A stretch of 64,000 bases of DNA from Trematomus loennbergii (lineage: Eukaryota > Chordata > Actinopteri > Perciformes > Nototheniidae), in NCBI GenBank assembly GCA_012861695.1, contig JAAOOA010000002.1, forward strand, positions 39,680,800 to 39,744,799, in the 5' to 3' direction. This document shows, one piece after another, positions 14,160 through 35,084 of the stretch. Position 1 is the first letter of the stretch. The number at the start of each line of letters is the position of its first letter. The notes under the pieces are model-generated. The model made no database searches. It saw nothing but the letters and a program-made list of their open reading frames with translations, and was not told the DNA's origin. Made by a program: the position numbers and the translations under genes.

Positions 14160-15145
14160 AATTTACCATTACTCATTAAAACTCTGACCTTTGAGATTAA
14201 GAGGTTGTCGGCTGTTGGTTTGTCAGCAAATTATGGAAAAACTATTGGCACAATTTTCATCAAACTAGATGGAAGGGTAGAGCATTGGCCACATTTCAGG
14301 GTGAATCTGAATCACGTGGTGAATATACACGTTTCATTTTGTATTTATGGAAAGGGAGTTGGCGGAATTCTATGCTCTCGGAAAGCTCTTCTAGTTCACC
14401 AAATGTATTATGAAATGATATATTAAAGAATCACTACTCATTCCTCTTATTTGCAATCCATTTAGTTCTGCCCCCAGTTGGCCATTAGTCTGTCTCATAA
14501 CTTGGTGACATACATGTACCATTACTCATTTACACACGCTGACCTTTTGCGTTAAAAGGTGGGAATGGAAATAATATATAAATACCTTTTTTAAATGAAA
14601 GTGTTGTACATTGAAAATGGTTTTATTGCAACACAAAACGAAATTGTTACCTTCCCTAATGACTTTATATTTTCGGTTCAGTTTATTTGTTTGTCAGCAA
14701 GATTATGGAAACATTTGAATAAAACTTGGTGAAAATGTGCCAGTATTCTGCCAGTATTCTGTTCCTCACATTTAAATCCAAATCAAGGTGTGGATACATG
14801 TATTATTTTTTACTTGGCGGAGATCTGCACTCTCCAAAATCCCTTCTAGTTACATAGATACAGTACAGGACGGTTTTATTGCAATACAAAACTGAATTGT
14901 TACCTTTTTACAATGTACGGTTTGGTTTGTTGGTTTGTCAGCAAGATTGTCAAAACATATACTGGCCAAGCTTTCCTGAAACCTGGTGGAAAGTTGAAGC
15001 ATGAGCCAAGGAAGAGTAGATTTAGGGAGGACACGAATCATGGGGTGGATACACGTATACTGTTTTACTTATGGAAACAGCGTTGGCGGAGTTCTACGGC
15101 AAAAGCCTTTTTAGTTCACCAAATGTATTATTCAATGTTTTAAAG
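14160..15145 (+). repeat. Three diverged direct copies of a repeat unit
   Basis: The phrase 'tttgtcagcaa(g)att' followed by 'aaact(t/a)g(g/a)tgga(a)' and later 'ggtg(g/a)atacacgt' and 'ttggcgga(g/a)' occurs at 14,220-14,425, 14,690-14,855 and 14,935-15,145. A linker 'ggttttattgcaa(c/t)acaaaac' precedes copies two and three, at 14,620 and 14,873. Copies two and three therefore look like a tandem duplication of about 260 bp. No coding capacity or terminal repeats were seen. Confidence 0.65.
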
Positions 15146-15574
15146 AAGCACTGCTCAACATTTTTAGATTAACAACAGGTCTTGTGACTCGTAGTGACAA
15201 ACCAACAGAAAATGACCATCGATTTTGCAGTTCGCCTCAGCTCTATGGAGGAATGTAACACTTTTAATGGTATTCTATTGGTTATCGTCTTTAAAGCCTT
15301 CATTTTCATCTCTAAATATCTACAGAGTTTCCACATAGGTGTGGATCCAAGACAGTTTTTCTTTGATCTGCCATCTGCCAGAAAACTCCTGAGGAAGCAG
15401 ACTCCTGTAAAGAGAAGATCAATGATTAACTTCATTCAGATAGAAGTATCTTCTCCACATTTCTCCTTGCTGCAGTGCTGGCTATTCAAACTGTTACTGC
15501 GCATATTTTCACTCTATACATGATTACAATGTAGATGACAATTCTCAGTGGTGTTAAAATGACCTGTAGCCAAC

Positions 15575-15690
15575 ATTTGTATTTCCTTGGGCAAGATACT
15601 TAACCGTGAATTGCTCTCTTAGGCATGTCTGGAAATTGAAGTGTATGTTAGTTGCTTTGGATTATAGTGTCAGCTAAATAACATGTAATG
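15575..15690 (+). mobile_element. 3' tail fragment of a SINE/L2-like repeat
   Basis: The piece carries 'cttgggcaagatacttaac', then 'gaagtgtatgttagttgctttgga', then 'agtgtcagctaaata', which matches the tail of the SINE at 5,861-6,040 in order. The tRNA head is missing. It sits just upstream of ubash3b exon 2. Confidence 0.55.
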
Positions 15691-15731
15691 TGAAAGTAAT
15701 GAGATTTTCTTTCTGCTTTGCTCTCTTACAG

Positions 15732-24189
<8,458 letters not shown>

Positions 24190-26565
24190 CATCTGATCTG
24201 AACTCTGTCCAACCTGATCAGACTGTGCTCCTTCCCCTCCACTGACTGCAGGAACAAGTTTCAGACCAGTGCCACTAAAATACTGGAAGCTTTCTTTTTC
24301 CCGCCTCTTCACACAGCTGGTGGCTCAGCAGTGAGCCATGAAAAAGCTTCCTGCCTGAATATGAAGAAAAGTCGCAGCCGATTAATGGTTGTCGAACTGA
24401 CTGATCTGACTCTGAAGCTGGATTAAACAATGATTTAACAAATGTCCACTTACAATAATTACAGTATTGCATTTTTATTTTTGCAGGTAGAGTGAGATTG
24501 AATTAGTCTGGCAGTACGAGTGTTGGCTGCACTGCGTGGGAGAGCTCTCACTGAACACCAGCTGACTTTGTCATCCCAGTCTCAGAACATTTTGTGAAAT
24601 AAGCACATTTTTTAACAGATAATATTGTCCTATGTGTAAAGAAAAATTATTTATTACAAACAAAAATGCCTGAAAATTTTTTTTTTTGTTGTTGTTTTTA
24701 TAAACAGATAACTATGAATGCAGAATCTTGAGGCAACATGACAAGATTTTGTTATTGCATCGCATTTTGAGCAGTATTGACCAATTATTTGTTTGCGTGC
24801 TTTGCTTGCACCCAGGTTAGAAGACTGTGTTGAGAGTGTACCTCTCTAGTGTCTACCTAGGCGTTGTGCACACGGGAACCCATTACCTCCCTCCCATTTT
24901 TGAAGTCATCAACCATTTTCTGACGACTATTTCCTTTTTCTTAAATAAAAAATAGGTTAAGTGAGCTACTTCTTAAACAACCTGGTCGCAGAAGTCGTCT
25001 CTTAACTCCAACTTAATTTCAATGTCTCAATTTGCCAACATTACTGAGGCCTCTCGAAATCAGCATGCCTTATAGGCTAATTCAATTCTAAATTATCAGA
25101 CTGATGTCACTGCAATTTTAGCTACCTGTTTTTTCCTCATTTACACTTGAATTTAGACTATATCTTGCAGGCTCATTTCCCCTCAATAAAATATATATTT
25201 CACATTTTGTGGTTCCCTAAATATGAACTGGCTAACTCAAAACTCAAATTGGTTGACTTTACTAAACCTAGCTTACTAACATTAAACATTAGCTGTAATC
25301 ATACAAGAGTATACATTTAAACCCATTCAAATTAATTGAATTAAATGTTCAAATGAGGTCTTGCTAAAATCAGCGTGACCATGCTTACCATGTGGTGTTT
25401 ATAATTTAGGTTTTAGCATGTGTTATTAGCCTGTCATCATGCAATAACAATTAAACATGTAATGCTAACATTAGCATGATTATGTTGCCTTCCAAAGGGA
25501 TTGTGGTTAGTATCTTCAAGTAAAGAGATTATATGAATTATTGACGTCATTATGTATTTGCATTTAATGCATTACCTTACATGCTTGCTAGCTTACTGAA
25601 ATGTTAGCCATGGTGGCTTGACACGTTGTTTCGACTTAACATCTTAAACAACAAATATATTGTGTACACCCATGTCATAACCACAAGCTCATGAGTACCA
25701 TCTGACAGCAGCATTAGTTCCAACATACTGTAAGTATCTCAGATGCTAAACCTTGTAGCACTTGCTTTTTACTTAGGATACTGTAAACCATTTTGACTTG
25801 GCAGTATTTAAACCCCACTCAAATTTACAAACAATAACAACAAACAAATTTGCCTCAGAAATTGGGTTTCTGGTGTATAATGTAAATTACAATCTCAGTG
25901 GGTTTCATTTGTATGGCTATAGATTTGGTGGTTTCAGGTAGATCTTTAGTCCAATGTAACTGAAAGTCTGCACAACTTTAGTTTGAGTATGTGCTTAGTT
26001 CACAAAATTGAATGAGACTGTGAGAGTGTAATATCATACAGTAAAATCCCTGTTTGTGTGTACAGATCCCAGCAGCATATTCACCGTTCATTCACACTGC
26101 TGCTGCCCTTCTTCAGTGAGGGAAAACATATCAGTGCTGGATTCACGTCTTCATCAGGGAATCGCCTATTTTGGTAGCACATCCAGTACAGCAGTGTCTT
26201 CTGTCATTAATGTATTGTATGTAAAAGGAACAGTAACTATATAACAGCAAAACCTGCACTATTGACAATCAAACGATAACTGCTTAATTCTGTTCCGATT
26301 TTTTCTTTTGTAAGTTTGAGTTTGGTAAATGTTCTTCAAAATTCAGAGTAGCTGTAAATAATCATATTTTAGGGAAAAAAAGTCTTCCAGTTGCATTTTT
26401 ATTTATTTATCAACCTTTCATTCAGATGTCACAAGCAAACATATTAACAGCATGCACAATTTTTATGCTCGGTATCTCAGGTGTTGACTGCATTTAAGAC
26501 ATGTTCCAGTAATTGAGTGACTGTGTTGTTGTGAGTGCCTGTTGGGAATAAAATGATGTCTCCTG
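24190..26565 (+). other. ubash3b: Probable 3'UTR of ubash3b
   Basis: No coding potential follows the TGA at 24,187. The sequence is AT-rich and unique-looking, as in the long 3'UTRs of this family. AATAAA hexamers occur at several places (for example 24,943 and 25,184). The last good one before apparently intergenic sequence is at 26,547-26,552. The true end cannot be fixed without transcripts. Confidence 0.4.
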
Positions 26566-26814
26566 ATGTTCTGACTTTCTACCCTGGTGCAGAAAAAGAA
26601 GCCGTTTTAAAGGATCAGTACATTTGTGAGACGGTTCTCACACAGCCTTGTTGATGAAAACATCTCAATTCAGGGTACATTTGTTTTGCCTTTTAGAGTA
26701 AAAATCATCTTGCAGAATTGAAAATGATGTGTCCTGTCTATGACATGAGTTGCTTCTGAAGCCATTATGATGGGAATTTATAGTGATTCAATATATATGT
26801 AGGTTTCCTCGCTA

Positions 26815-26960
26815 TGAAATGTTCTCAGACCGAAGGGAGTCGCCCTGACCATTGTCAGGCAATTATCATATGGATGTTAATTTTAATTAACATGCTGTGC
26901 TTCTCCTTCTGTCTGCCCCCACCCAATTTAGGACTGTAATGTGGATTGCCTTCCTTCCTG
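26815..26960. other. Candidate conserved non-coding element between ubash3b and the jhy-like gene
   Basis: This short, non-repetitive block has an AT-rich homeodomain-type core (TTAATTTTAATTAACATG) next to CAATTATCATATGG, which contains a CATATG E-box. It lies outside coding sequence and stands out from its flanks. Conservation is not testable here. Confidence 0.25.
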
Positions 26961-27518
26961 TGTCTCATCTCTATAAATGACATTGCTTTTCTGTGTAAGA
27001 ATCAAGGTTTTTTTTACCGAGGACTCTTTTTAGACAGACGTGTCTAGTTATTATGTAGTGGATCTGGTTAAAACTGGACCATATTTTGTTCATCTCACAA
27101 GAGACAAAATAACTATAGAGAGATAGTGGGTGGTTATAACAGTAAAGCTGCGTCTGAGGATGATCTTAGTCCAGCACCAGTCTTCTCTTCAATAATGCAA
27201 ACAATGTTTGACAGAGACAACGATAGTCTAAAACAATTTAAAAAAGTGGGAAGAATTGGGTTTTCCAAAATATGGGGGTTTCAGTTTAAGACAACTGGAT
27301 GCATTGGTTGGGTTGAGTGTGGAATTTCCACCACAGCCATAGTTCAAACCTAAAAACAAATACACTTCAAGTTTAGTTGTTCCAACAAGATTATTCTTGA
27401 CTCCTTTTCTACCAAATCATCCAATTGTGTACAAATGATCACCTCTTCTATGCCTATTTTGAACTCCACTTTTAATGACTAAAACGTAGTGATGTAAGGC
27501 TTACGTGTCTGTATACCC

Positions 27519-28624
27519 AACCTGTTAAGCCCGGCAGCCCCCGCCTGGGGGGAAACTGTGTCTCAGGGCTTCTTAACATTTAACAACCTATTAATGTGTC
27601 ATACCCACTTAACGGGAAGAAACTCAGCTAACTGACGATATGAACCATTTTAGCTAAACGAAACACAAGGGTAATACCAAGCCTCTGAATTAGCACTAAG
27701 CAAAAAAATGCTAACGCACTTACCACAGAACTCACGGTAGAAATATTGTATTACTTATCGGATCTGCAAGAACAAGATATCAAATGAAAGCTGAGATTCC
27801 ACAGCTTCTAGAGGTATAAGCATCACTGTGCGACCAGAACCCAGGGCAGCGAAGGCAAACCCAGACAACACACAACGTAGCTTTACGGAGCCAAACTGCA
27901 AATAGTCTTACCGTTGCTGTTTTCTGATCAAAAGTTGTGTTCAATGGCATTAAAACGCATAGAAACGCTGCTGAAGATGAATTCAATGTGTCTGTCTCAC
28001 TTTGAAATGATTACTGATAATCCATCAAACATTTTTGTCAAAAACTGAGATTTCATATAGAGAGCTACAACCCAGCTTCCGGTTTTGGCATGCTGCGCTC
28101 ATTCACCAATGGTAATGTTTAGATGGATTTAGGATGCTATTGGCTCTAACGGTTCAAAAGAGGTGTCAATCATCAAAATCTACCGAGGGAGGCCAGAGAT
28201 ATGGCAAATCCACCCAAATGACCCCTGAAATGGGATTTTTTCTAAATCTCTCTAAAAAGGTCAAATGTCACTTGTTTTGCATCAATGTTGATACAGGGTA
28301 CTTATTATATGTTATAGTTTGGATTCCTAAAGCTTTTAGTCTTCGATCCCATCATTCAAGGGTGGTTTTCACTATAAGTAATGTTTCTTTTTTGGACGGA
28401 CACTATAATTTACAGTTTTTTACTATGTTCAATCTGAATTTACTTTAAAATAAAAAAATCTATATTGATTCTGACTTTTCTACATCCAACTCACAGGTTT
28501 ATCATTGCTTTGAGAAAAAAGATGATTAATTTACCCCTTTTAGAAGTGAAGATATAGTCATTTGTTCTGGGAATGTCATTTTCGAGCCTGAGACCTGAAA
28601 AACAGGCTCAGGGCTTAACAGGTT
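27519..28624. mobile_element. Non-autonomous DNA transposon, 1.1 kb, 13-bp inverted ends
   Basis: AACCTGTTAAGCC at 27,519-27,531 is repeated exactly, inverted, at 28,612-28,624. The interior is AT-rich and encodes no transposase I can recognise. No unambiguous target-site duplication is visible (left flank 'tataccc', right flank 'aagacc'), so the superfamily stays open. Confidence 0.65.
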
Positions 28625-28700
28625 AAGACCAGTAAATATATAATTTAGTATGTCTTGCTGCAATGGGTAGCCAGGAGAAGGCTTTGAATCATCCACTTAA

Positions 28701-29088
28701 AGGTAGGGTTGGTAAGAATGGAGAAACCAGCTCGAGTGCGCTAGAATTTGAAACTACGCAGCCGAAAAAAATCTGCCCTTCCTTCAGACTTCCTTACAGA
28801 GCCCCTCCTCCAACACACACGAAAGCGCACATGACCAATGAGGGCACGAGATAAGTTTGTGCAATGTGCACGAGATGGAAGGCTGACAGGCAGGTAGGCC
28901 ATCCAGTTATTTTAGCCAGGCCGGCTAAAATAATTGGTTGTGCTTTTTACAGCGCTACGGCTTCCACAGATGAAATTTGTATGTATTTATTGTCAAAGCA
29001 TTTAATGTATTCATTGCTATCGGGATGTTAAGAGCATTCCATGGAATATAACAAAAAGTGTTTCTGAAGTGAATTACCTACCCCACCT
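28701..29088. mobile_element. TTAA-flanked MITE, full-length copy A1
   Basis: TTAA precedes the element at 28,697-28,700 and follows it at 29,089-29,092. The ends are AGGTAGGGTTGGTAA and TTACCTACCCCACCT, imperfect inverted repeats. The 388-bp interior includes 'ccggctaaaataa' and 'gcattccatggaatataac'. TTAA target duplication is typical of piggyBac and Kolobok transposons. Relatives in this window lie at 42,287, 48,706 and 49,090. Confidence 0.8.
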
Positions 29089-29639
29089 TTAAGTAATGCC
29101 GTTCTTATGTCAAATGCATCTGGCTTTTCTTTTTTCTGGGGTGTAGTATACTGGAGGTGCATGGAAATACTATTTTTATTTTCCAAGTCAATTGGAGTGC
29201 TTAAGTATTTTAAGAAAGAAAAGAGAGAGTGGTGTGAGCTACAGGAAGTGATGTGGCAGATAGGGTTGTGAACACACTAACAGAAGGTAAGAGCTACAGG
29301 AACAACCTACCCTGTGTGTATCCTTATCCTGATTTACTTATGATACCTAAATATGTTATGTCTTATCCTAATGTCACATGTGTAGGAGTTCAATAAATCA
29401 GGGAAGCCCCGATTCATCCTACAGTTAAATTGCCTCATTTGAAAACTCTCATCGGGAATTAACAATATTTTTCTAGAAAGCCCTGTTTCTATCTTTGGAA
29501 TGGTAACCCTGTTGTCAGTTCCATTTTGTAGATGAGTTGTTAAAATTCCAATTGCAATGTTTACATTTGAACAATGAATTGATCACAGCAGAAGTTAAGG
29601 GGGCGCTTTCCAGTTAAGCTAAGCTGACAGCAGGTAATA

Positions 29640-32331
29640 AAGAACTGCAGAAAGCACTTGCTCAGAAGTAGTTTAAGAACAACAAGGAGAAAGAAGGTCA
29701 TCCTGGTGAGTTACACATATTGTTTTTGGCTGATATGATAGGCTCCTGGCATTTATATGTGTTTCTTATTCAAAGGAAGGTAGCGCAGAAGTAGCATGTG
29801 GCTAATTTGAAATCCTTTCATTAACCCAATAGTACATTTTAAAAAATAAACGTAATCTTTTTACTAACAATAATTAAATGAGGGCACATATACCACCCTC
29901 ATGTTGGTCTGTTACATTTAAAGCTGGAACTAGCAGCCGTTTAGCTTAGCCTCAGCACCCAAGACCGGAAATAGCTATCTTTGTCTTTTTGTAGTAATTT
30001 TTGATGTCATTGTGGTAATTTTGTGTCTCTTTTGTGTATCCCAGTAGTTAAGTTAAGTGCTAAGCATGTGAAGAGGGCCAGATATCACATTATGTCTCAA
30101 ACTTTTGATGTGAACATGGAGCCTCTGCGGTGGCCCATAGCTCCAGATGGATACATCCCCAACTCTGTGATCCGGAGCTGGAGTAGGAATGGAAAGGCTA
30201 TTAACATGACGGGCTATTTGGATGATATCTTTGATAGTCTTCAGTACTGCACAACAAATGATGAGGAGGATGAGGAGGATGAGAGCACAAGAGTGTTCTG
30301 GTTGGCAGACGATGAAGAGGAAGAGGAAGAGGAAGAGGAAATAAAGACAGATGATGTGAAACAGCGGGGGAAAGAAAAGGAACATAAGAAAAATGAGAAA
30401 GGCAAGGTGGAGAGACACAAAAGGGCGTATGAGAATAAAGAAAGGGAAAAAGAAGACAAGAAAGATGGCTATGACCTTCTGAAGCCCTCCTACGACATCC
30501 AGACTACTCTCCGGAACCAGCAGATAACATCTGATGAAGGACAAATGAATGTTGAGCCTCAGAGGCAAGAAGTTTGTTCAACATACAACTCAAGAAAGAC
30601 TGTGGAGAAAATCCTGTAAGTGTTACAATAAATTATGATTGCTATTTCTGATGCAATTTAGAAAAGACAGCTCTATGTAAACTTTTTTTTCTAGACTAAC
30701 CTGTCATGACAATGGACCTAAACAACAGGAGAGAAACGAGAAGACTTCAAGCCTCAAGAGACCATCACAGCTCCCCTCCAATATGTTTCTGTGCCCTTCA
30801 GAGAGAAAACATCCAGCTTCATTTCCAAAGGTACTAGCAATTTATGCTAATATGGCATTTTAGATGGTTATTTTGACATATTTTAACAATACATAAGTAG
30901 CCTATAGCAATGATCTACTAGGATAAGAAAGACATTTCAACAACCCTCTTGATCATTTGAAGTAAACAGAAAATCAGTTTAAGGACCTATATCTCGGAAC
31001 CTTTTTGTCCTAAATGTACCTGAATTTAACTTAATTTAAGATTGTTTTAAGGACCAACTGAAACCCTGAAGCTTCCAAGACCTTCCTTGATGAGTCCTGT
31101 GGTGTCTTCAGGAAGTCCTGTGGTGTCTCCAGTTGCTGTCATCTCAAAGCAAGGTTACTGTCTTCAAGAGAACATAGCGTATTAATTCGATGCGTGAAGA
31201 CATTGGGCCTCATGCAAGAACAGAGGTGTTAAAGGTATAGTTGTGCTGAGTCTAACATGAGACACTTGTACAAGCAAACCTTGCAGAAAAAGGTCGGCAA
31301 AATATATGTTTAGGAAAGGACTCCGAAAACATTCTTGCCTGATGCCCATTGCTTCTTACAGTATTGAGATGACCACTCTTATCATTTTACATTCTTTGTG
31401 TTGCATGTACCTTTCCATACTTACAGAACCCAGGATAACCTTGAACAAACCACCTACCAAACCTCAAAACTTGACTCCTCATCCACTGAAGCCTACCCCA
31501 CCAACACCAGAGGATCCTCGACCACAACCAGAACTTGGGTCTCCTGAATGTCCACCAATCAGAGATGAAAGCTTTCTCCCATTGACCAGCAGGTGTAAAA
31601 ACGTCAGAGACGTAGTGCACCTTGATCGAAAGGCCTTAGAACTCTTCAAGAAGTGGAAGTATGGCAACAAAAACTTGTCACACCCTGGAAAATATTCCAC
31701 AAAATCTGAACGACTTTCTGCTTCTAAGGGTACCGACTCCCCAGTTCAGACTAATACTGGGGGACTGTATCGCCGTCCTGAATTTCGGTCTAAGATGTCC
31801 ACTATTCCAACTCATCCCCCAAGCGTTAGCGGTCTTGAAGGCCCCAGCGACCAACTCTTCTCTGATCTATCTCCACAATTTGAACAAACTAACCTTCCCA
31901 CCAAAAACCAAAAAGGCAACATTTCCAAGCCGGAATGGAGGAAGAACCTGTACCAACATATTGCTCTCCATGGTTTCTCTTCTCCACAGGGAGCAAGGTT
32001 GGCCGCTAAAGAGCATCCGGTCAAGCCTTCCAATGCCAGACAACCTGCTACAATCATCCCATCACTGCAGCCTGGCCAGGCAGCAGCACATCAGAGGGTG
32101 GTGCAAAAGGTTCAGATGAAAGACACCCGAGAGCCTGCATCCTTTAAGGACCACTATGTGATCCCAATGAACTCCCAGCAGAGCTTCTTCACTTCCAATC
32201 TCAGCGGGAAGACTCAGTACGGAAGGCTGCAGTTCGACTGGTTGAGTGGACATGATGAGGAAAAGCTGCTGTGTGGTTGTGGTTAACGAGAAAGATACTG
32301 CTCAACTCGTACCATCTTAACATAAAATAAA
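29640..32331 (+). CDS. jhy: Probable Jhy (C11orf63-like) protein, five exons
   Basis: A non-coding first exon ends at 29,705 (donor GTGAGT). Exon 2 is 30045-30615, with ATG at 30,092 in a run starting MSQTFDVNMEPLRWP. Exons 3-5 are 30695-30830, 31052-31153 and 31427-32286 (TAA); AATAAA follows at 32,326. The product has about 540 residues: a W/P-rich start, an acidic run (D/E) near residue 60-90, a Lys/Glu-rich charged region, Pro-rich middle parts and no catalytic motif. The name rests on position: in human, JHY lies downstream of UBASH3B on the same strand. I could not confirm it by sequence recall; CRTAM, expected between them, was not found. Mammalian Jhy is needed for ependymal cilia. 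Exon 3 seems to lack one base, since its exit phase does not fit exon 4. The total of 1,622 coding bases becomes a multiple of three with one more. Confidence 0.5.
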
Positions 32332-35084
32332 ATGTTGGATCATGTTTTCTACATGTTGTAAGTGTAGTTTCAAACTATAATGGCGATGCTGGTTTGGATG
32401 TTCCTTCACTTTGGTCCAGACTAAAATCTTACTTATTACACATTTTAATTGATTGGCATGACATTTTATACAGACATTCATGGTCCCAGGAATGTATTTA
32501 CAGATATGTGACTTGTCCTTTAGTGCCAACTGCAGGTCACATGTCCATTTGTCATCAAGTTCCTAGACATTCCTAGAAATGATATACTGATACATTAGGG
32601 GATCCCTTTCACCTAGCACCATCCAGAAGCTTGACATTTTTTAATTGATGTCTCAAAAACTAAAAGATGTATTTCTGTACAATTTTGAAGACATGCATGC
32701 TTCCTAGATGATGGATCCCTTATGACTTCGGTAATCCCTGATGTTCCTTTACCAACACGGGCATTTTGACTTTTGCCTCGATAAATATCAGGTGATTTGG
32801 ATTAAGTTACATGTATTCCTACCCCCCCGATGAGGGAATTGTTGTTTTTAAATTCACTGTTGACTGAAGTCTTCAGTTTATAGGTAAGAAAGGAAAGTAA
32901 TGTAAATCAGCAACAAAGTGTGAGCACTCCACTTAATTAAAATAAACAGTACAACAATAATTGACAGGTTTAAACACAGCTTTATTGACATTTGTTTCTT
33001 GAAAACAGTGGTTGTATTTGACATGATGTTCCCAGAACTGGCAAAACAATTACAAGATTGGTGCAACAATGAATACTGTGGTAAAGAAACCGAACACAGA
33101 CATTCTATGATAATTCATAGAGAAAATAAAGCTGAAAAACAAACATGGCTAACATTGTCTCGGGAGGTTTAAATTAGGTTAAATATACAATGAAGAACTA
33201 TAAAATAAAAGAAATATGATGTGGCATCACACAAACTGTACAGTGAGTATACTGATGCAGAATGAAGGAGGACAGGCATTGTAAATGTAAGGCAGATATG
33301 CAGAAAGACATTTGAAGAAATGGCACTTTGATAGAAACTACACAAAAATGGCATTCATGACATTTTTATTTAATTAAACAAGTTGAAAATGTTTTGCTTT
33401 TGGAAACACTTCAGTTTTATAATGAAGATTACAGCATCTTGCATTACAGCAAATACAAATGTGTTTTCATTCATTTCCTTGTTCATTTGAATTACATTCA
33501 CCAAAGTATATATTCTTGTAATTATGACTTCTGTATATCTTAATGAGATATTCTCTTAATTAGGACATCCACATCTAAAAACTTGAGAAAAGGTCTAATT
33601 AATAGGATATTTTAATATAAGAGATTATATCTCATAGTAAAAGAGAAATATACGTAAGCATAAAAAAGAGATCATTTTTCATTATTACAAGTTTCAAATC
33701 ACGTAATAAGGAAATATGTATTTTGTAATTTAATGTGATACAATTACAGAAGCCATAATTACAAGAATACGGTCTCATGACGACAAGATCTTTATTTCGT
33801 AATAAAAATAGGCAGAGCTTAGCATTATTTTAAATGTTTTGTTTTCTTTGATGAATGCAAAGATGCTTTAGAAGAACTACACCAAAAACTTGTATGTTGC
33901 AAATTGGACCATAATGATGACTATTTATTCAGTGTGGCAATGCAGCCGTAAACATTCATAATGTAAAGAAATAGCCTGTAGTATTTTCAGTTAAATAAGG
34001 TTTGTTTGGTCACTTAACATTTATAACAACGGTAATTACCCCTACTGCCAGTTGACGAGTCCACTCCTGTGTACTATACCTTATAAACAGTCGATTACAT
34101 ACTTTACACACAAATGTAGCATGTACACCATATTTAAATATCATAAGCCTTAACTGGTGCTTCTAAGAGACATCAGCAAATAATGAACAGGACAATCTTT
34201 TGCAGTATAACAGCTCAGTGCACAAAAAAGTAGCATTTATTGCTCCAGCGTTAACCAACGGAGTAAAACAAAATCCTCCCACAAGGTTCTCATCATGTGT
34301 ATTAAATATATTCTTTCTCTGTAAAAAGGGAACTAGTATAGTCTAAAATAGCCTCCATAGCTGACAATGATGCATTCAACTTGAGCTGGATGAAAAAAGG
34401 TGAAGCTTCTAGAAAAAAATACAATTTTTCACGACTGAATTCACATTTATATTTACATTTCTCAACTTTCACACCTAAATGAGGCCCATTTTCAGTGCAG
34501 CGTATGCCTACTGCACTCGAAAAAATGTGCAAACATCCCCGGAATCTTTGGTACCATAAAGCGAGCCTTTCCAACGGAGAATGTAAAAAGCAAAAGAGGA
34601 GGTCTAATGGACACTGATTGGTTATGTTGGGAAAAAGAGTACGAAAACGTTGAATTCAAGTGGCATACCATTTTAATAATCTGATTCTGATATGCTTTAA
34701 AAAGGGATTTTATTGTAAGGATGTCAGCCAATGATGGTACTGTATTGCTGAGGACGATGTTGGAAGGCCATTTTGTATTAAGGCGGGTTCTAAATGGCTC
34801 AGGTGATGGTTCCATGAGGTATTCATGTAACAGGCTGGGACCCATAGTGACTCTTAACAAGCTGATTATGACCAAACTATGCAGGACTTTGGTTCAAGTA
34901 GTGTTTAAAATCCTCAATATGTTCTTGATTTAGCTCACAAGGGGCAGCAAAGTTGTTCGTTTTCTCACGCAAAGTCAAATGTGTAGCAAAAAAAAACCTA
35001 GGAATTCAAGATTTTACTTGGCTGTGACTGACTGCACTCCAGGACCCAATCTCCTCCAGAGCCTTGCCCTCCCGGGGGGCGGGA
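32287..35084 (-). other. hmbs: Convergent intergenic space, mostly probable hmbs 3'UTR
   Basis: There is no exon on either strand. On the reverse strand, AATAAA lies at 32,980-32,985, followed by a T-rich downstream element, about 2.1 kb after the hmbs stop codon. It is the best candidate for the hmbs poly(A) signal. The jhy-like gene ends from the other side near 32,350, so the two genes converge. The sequence is AT-rich and unique. Confidence 0.4.

Noticed and set aside
30241..30459. Reverse-strand Ser/Phe-rich open frame over the acidic run of the jhy-like gene
   Set aside because: It is the antisense shadow of GAA/GAG/GAT codons in exon 2.
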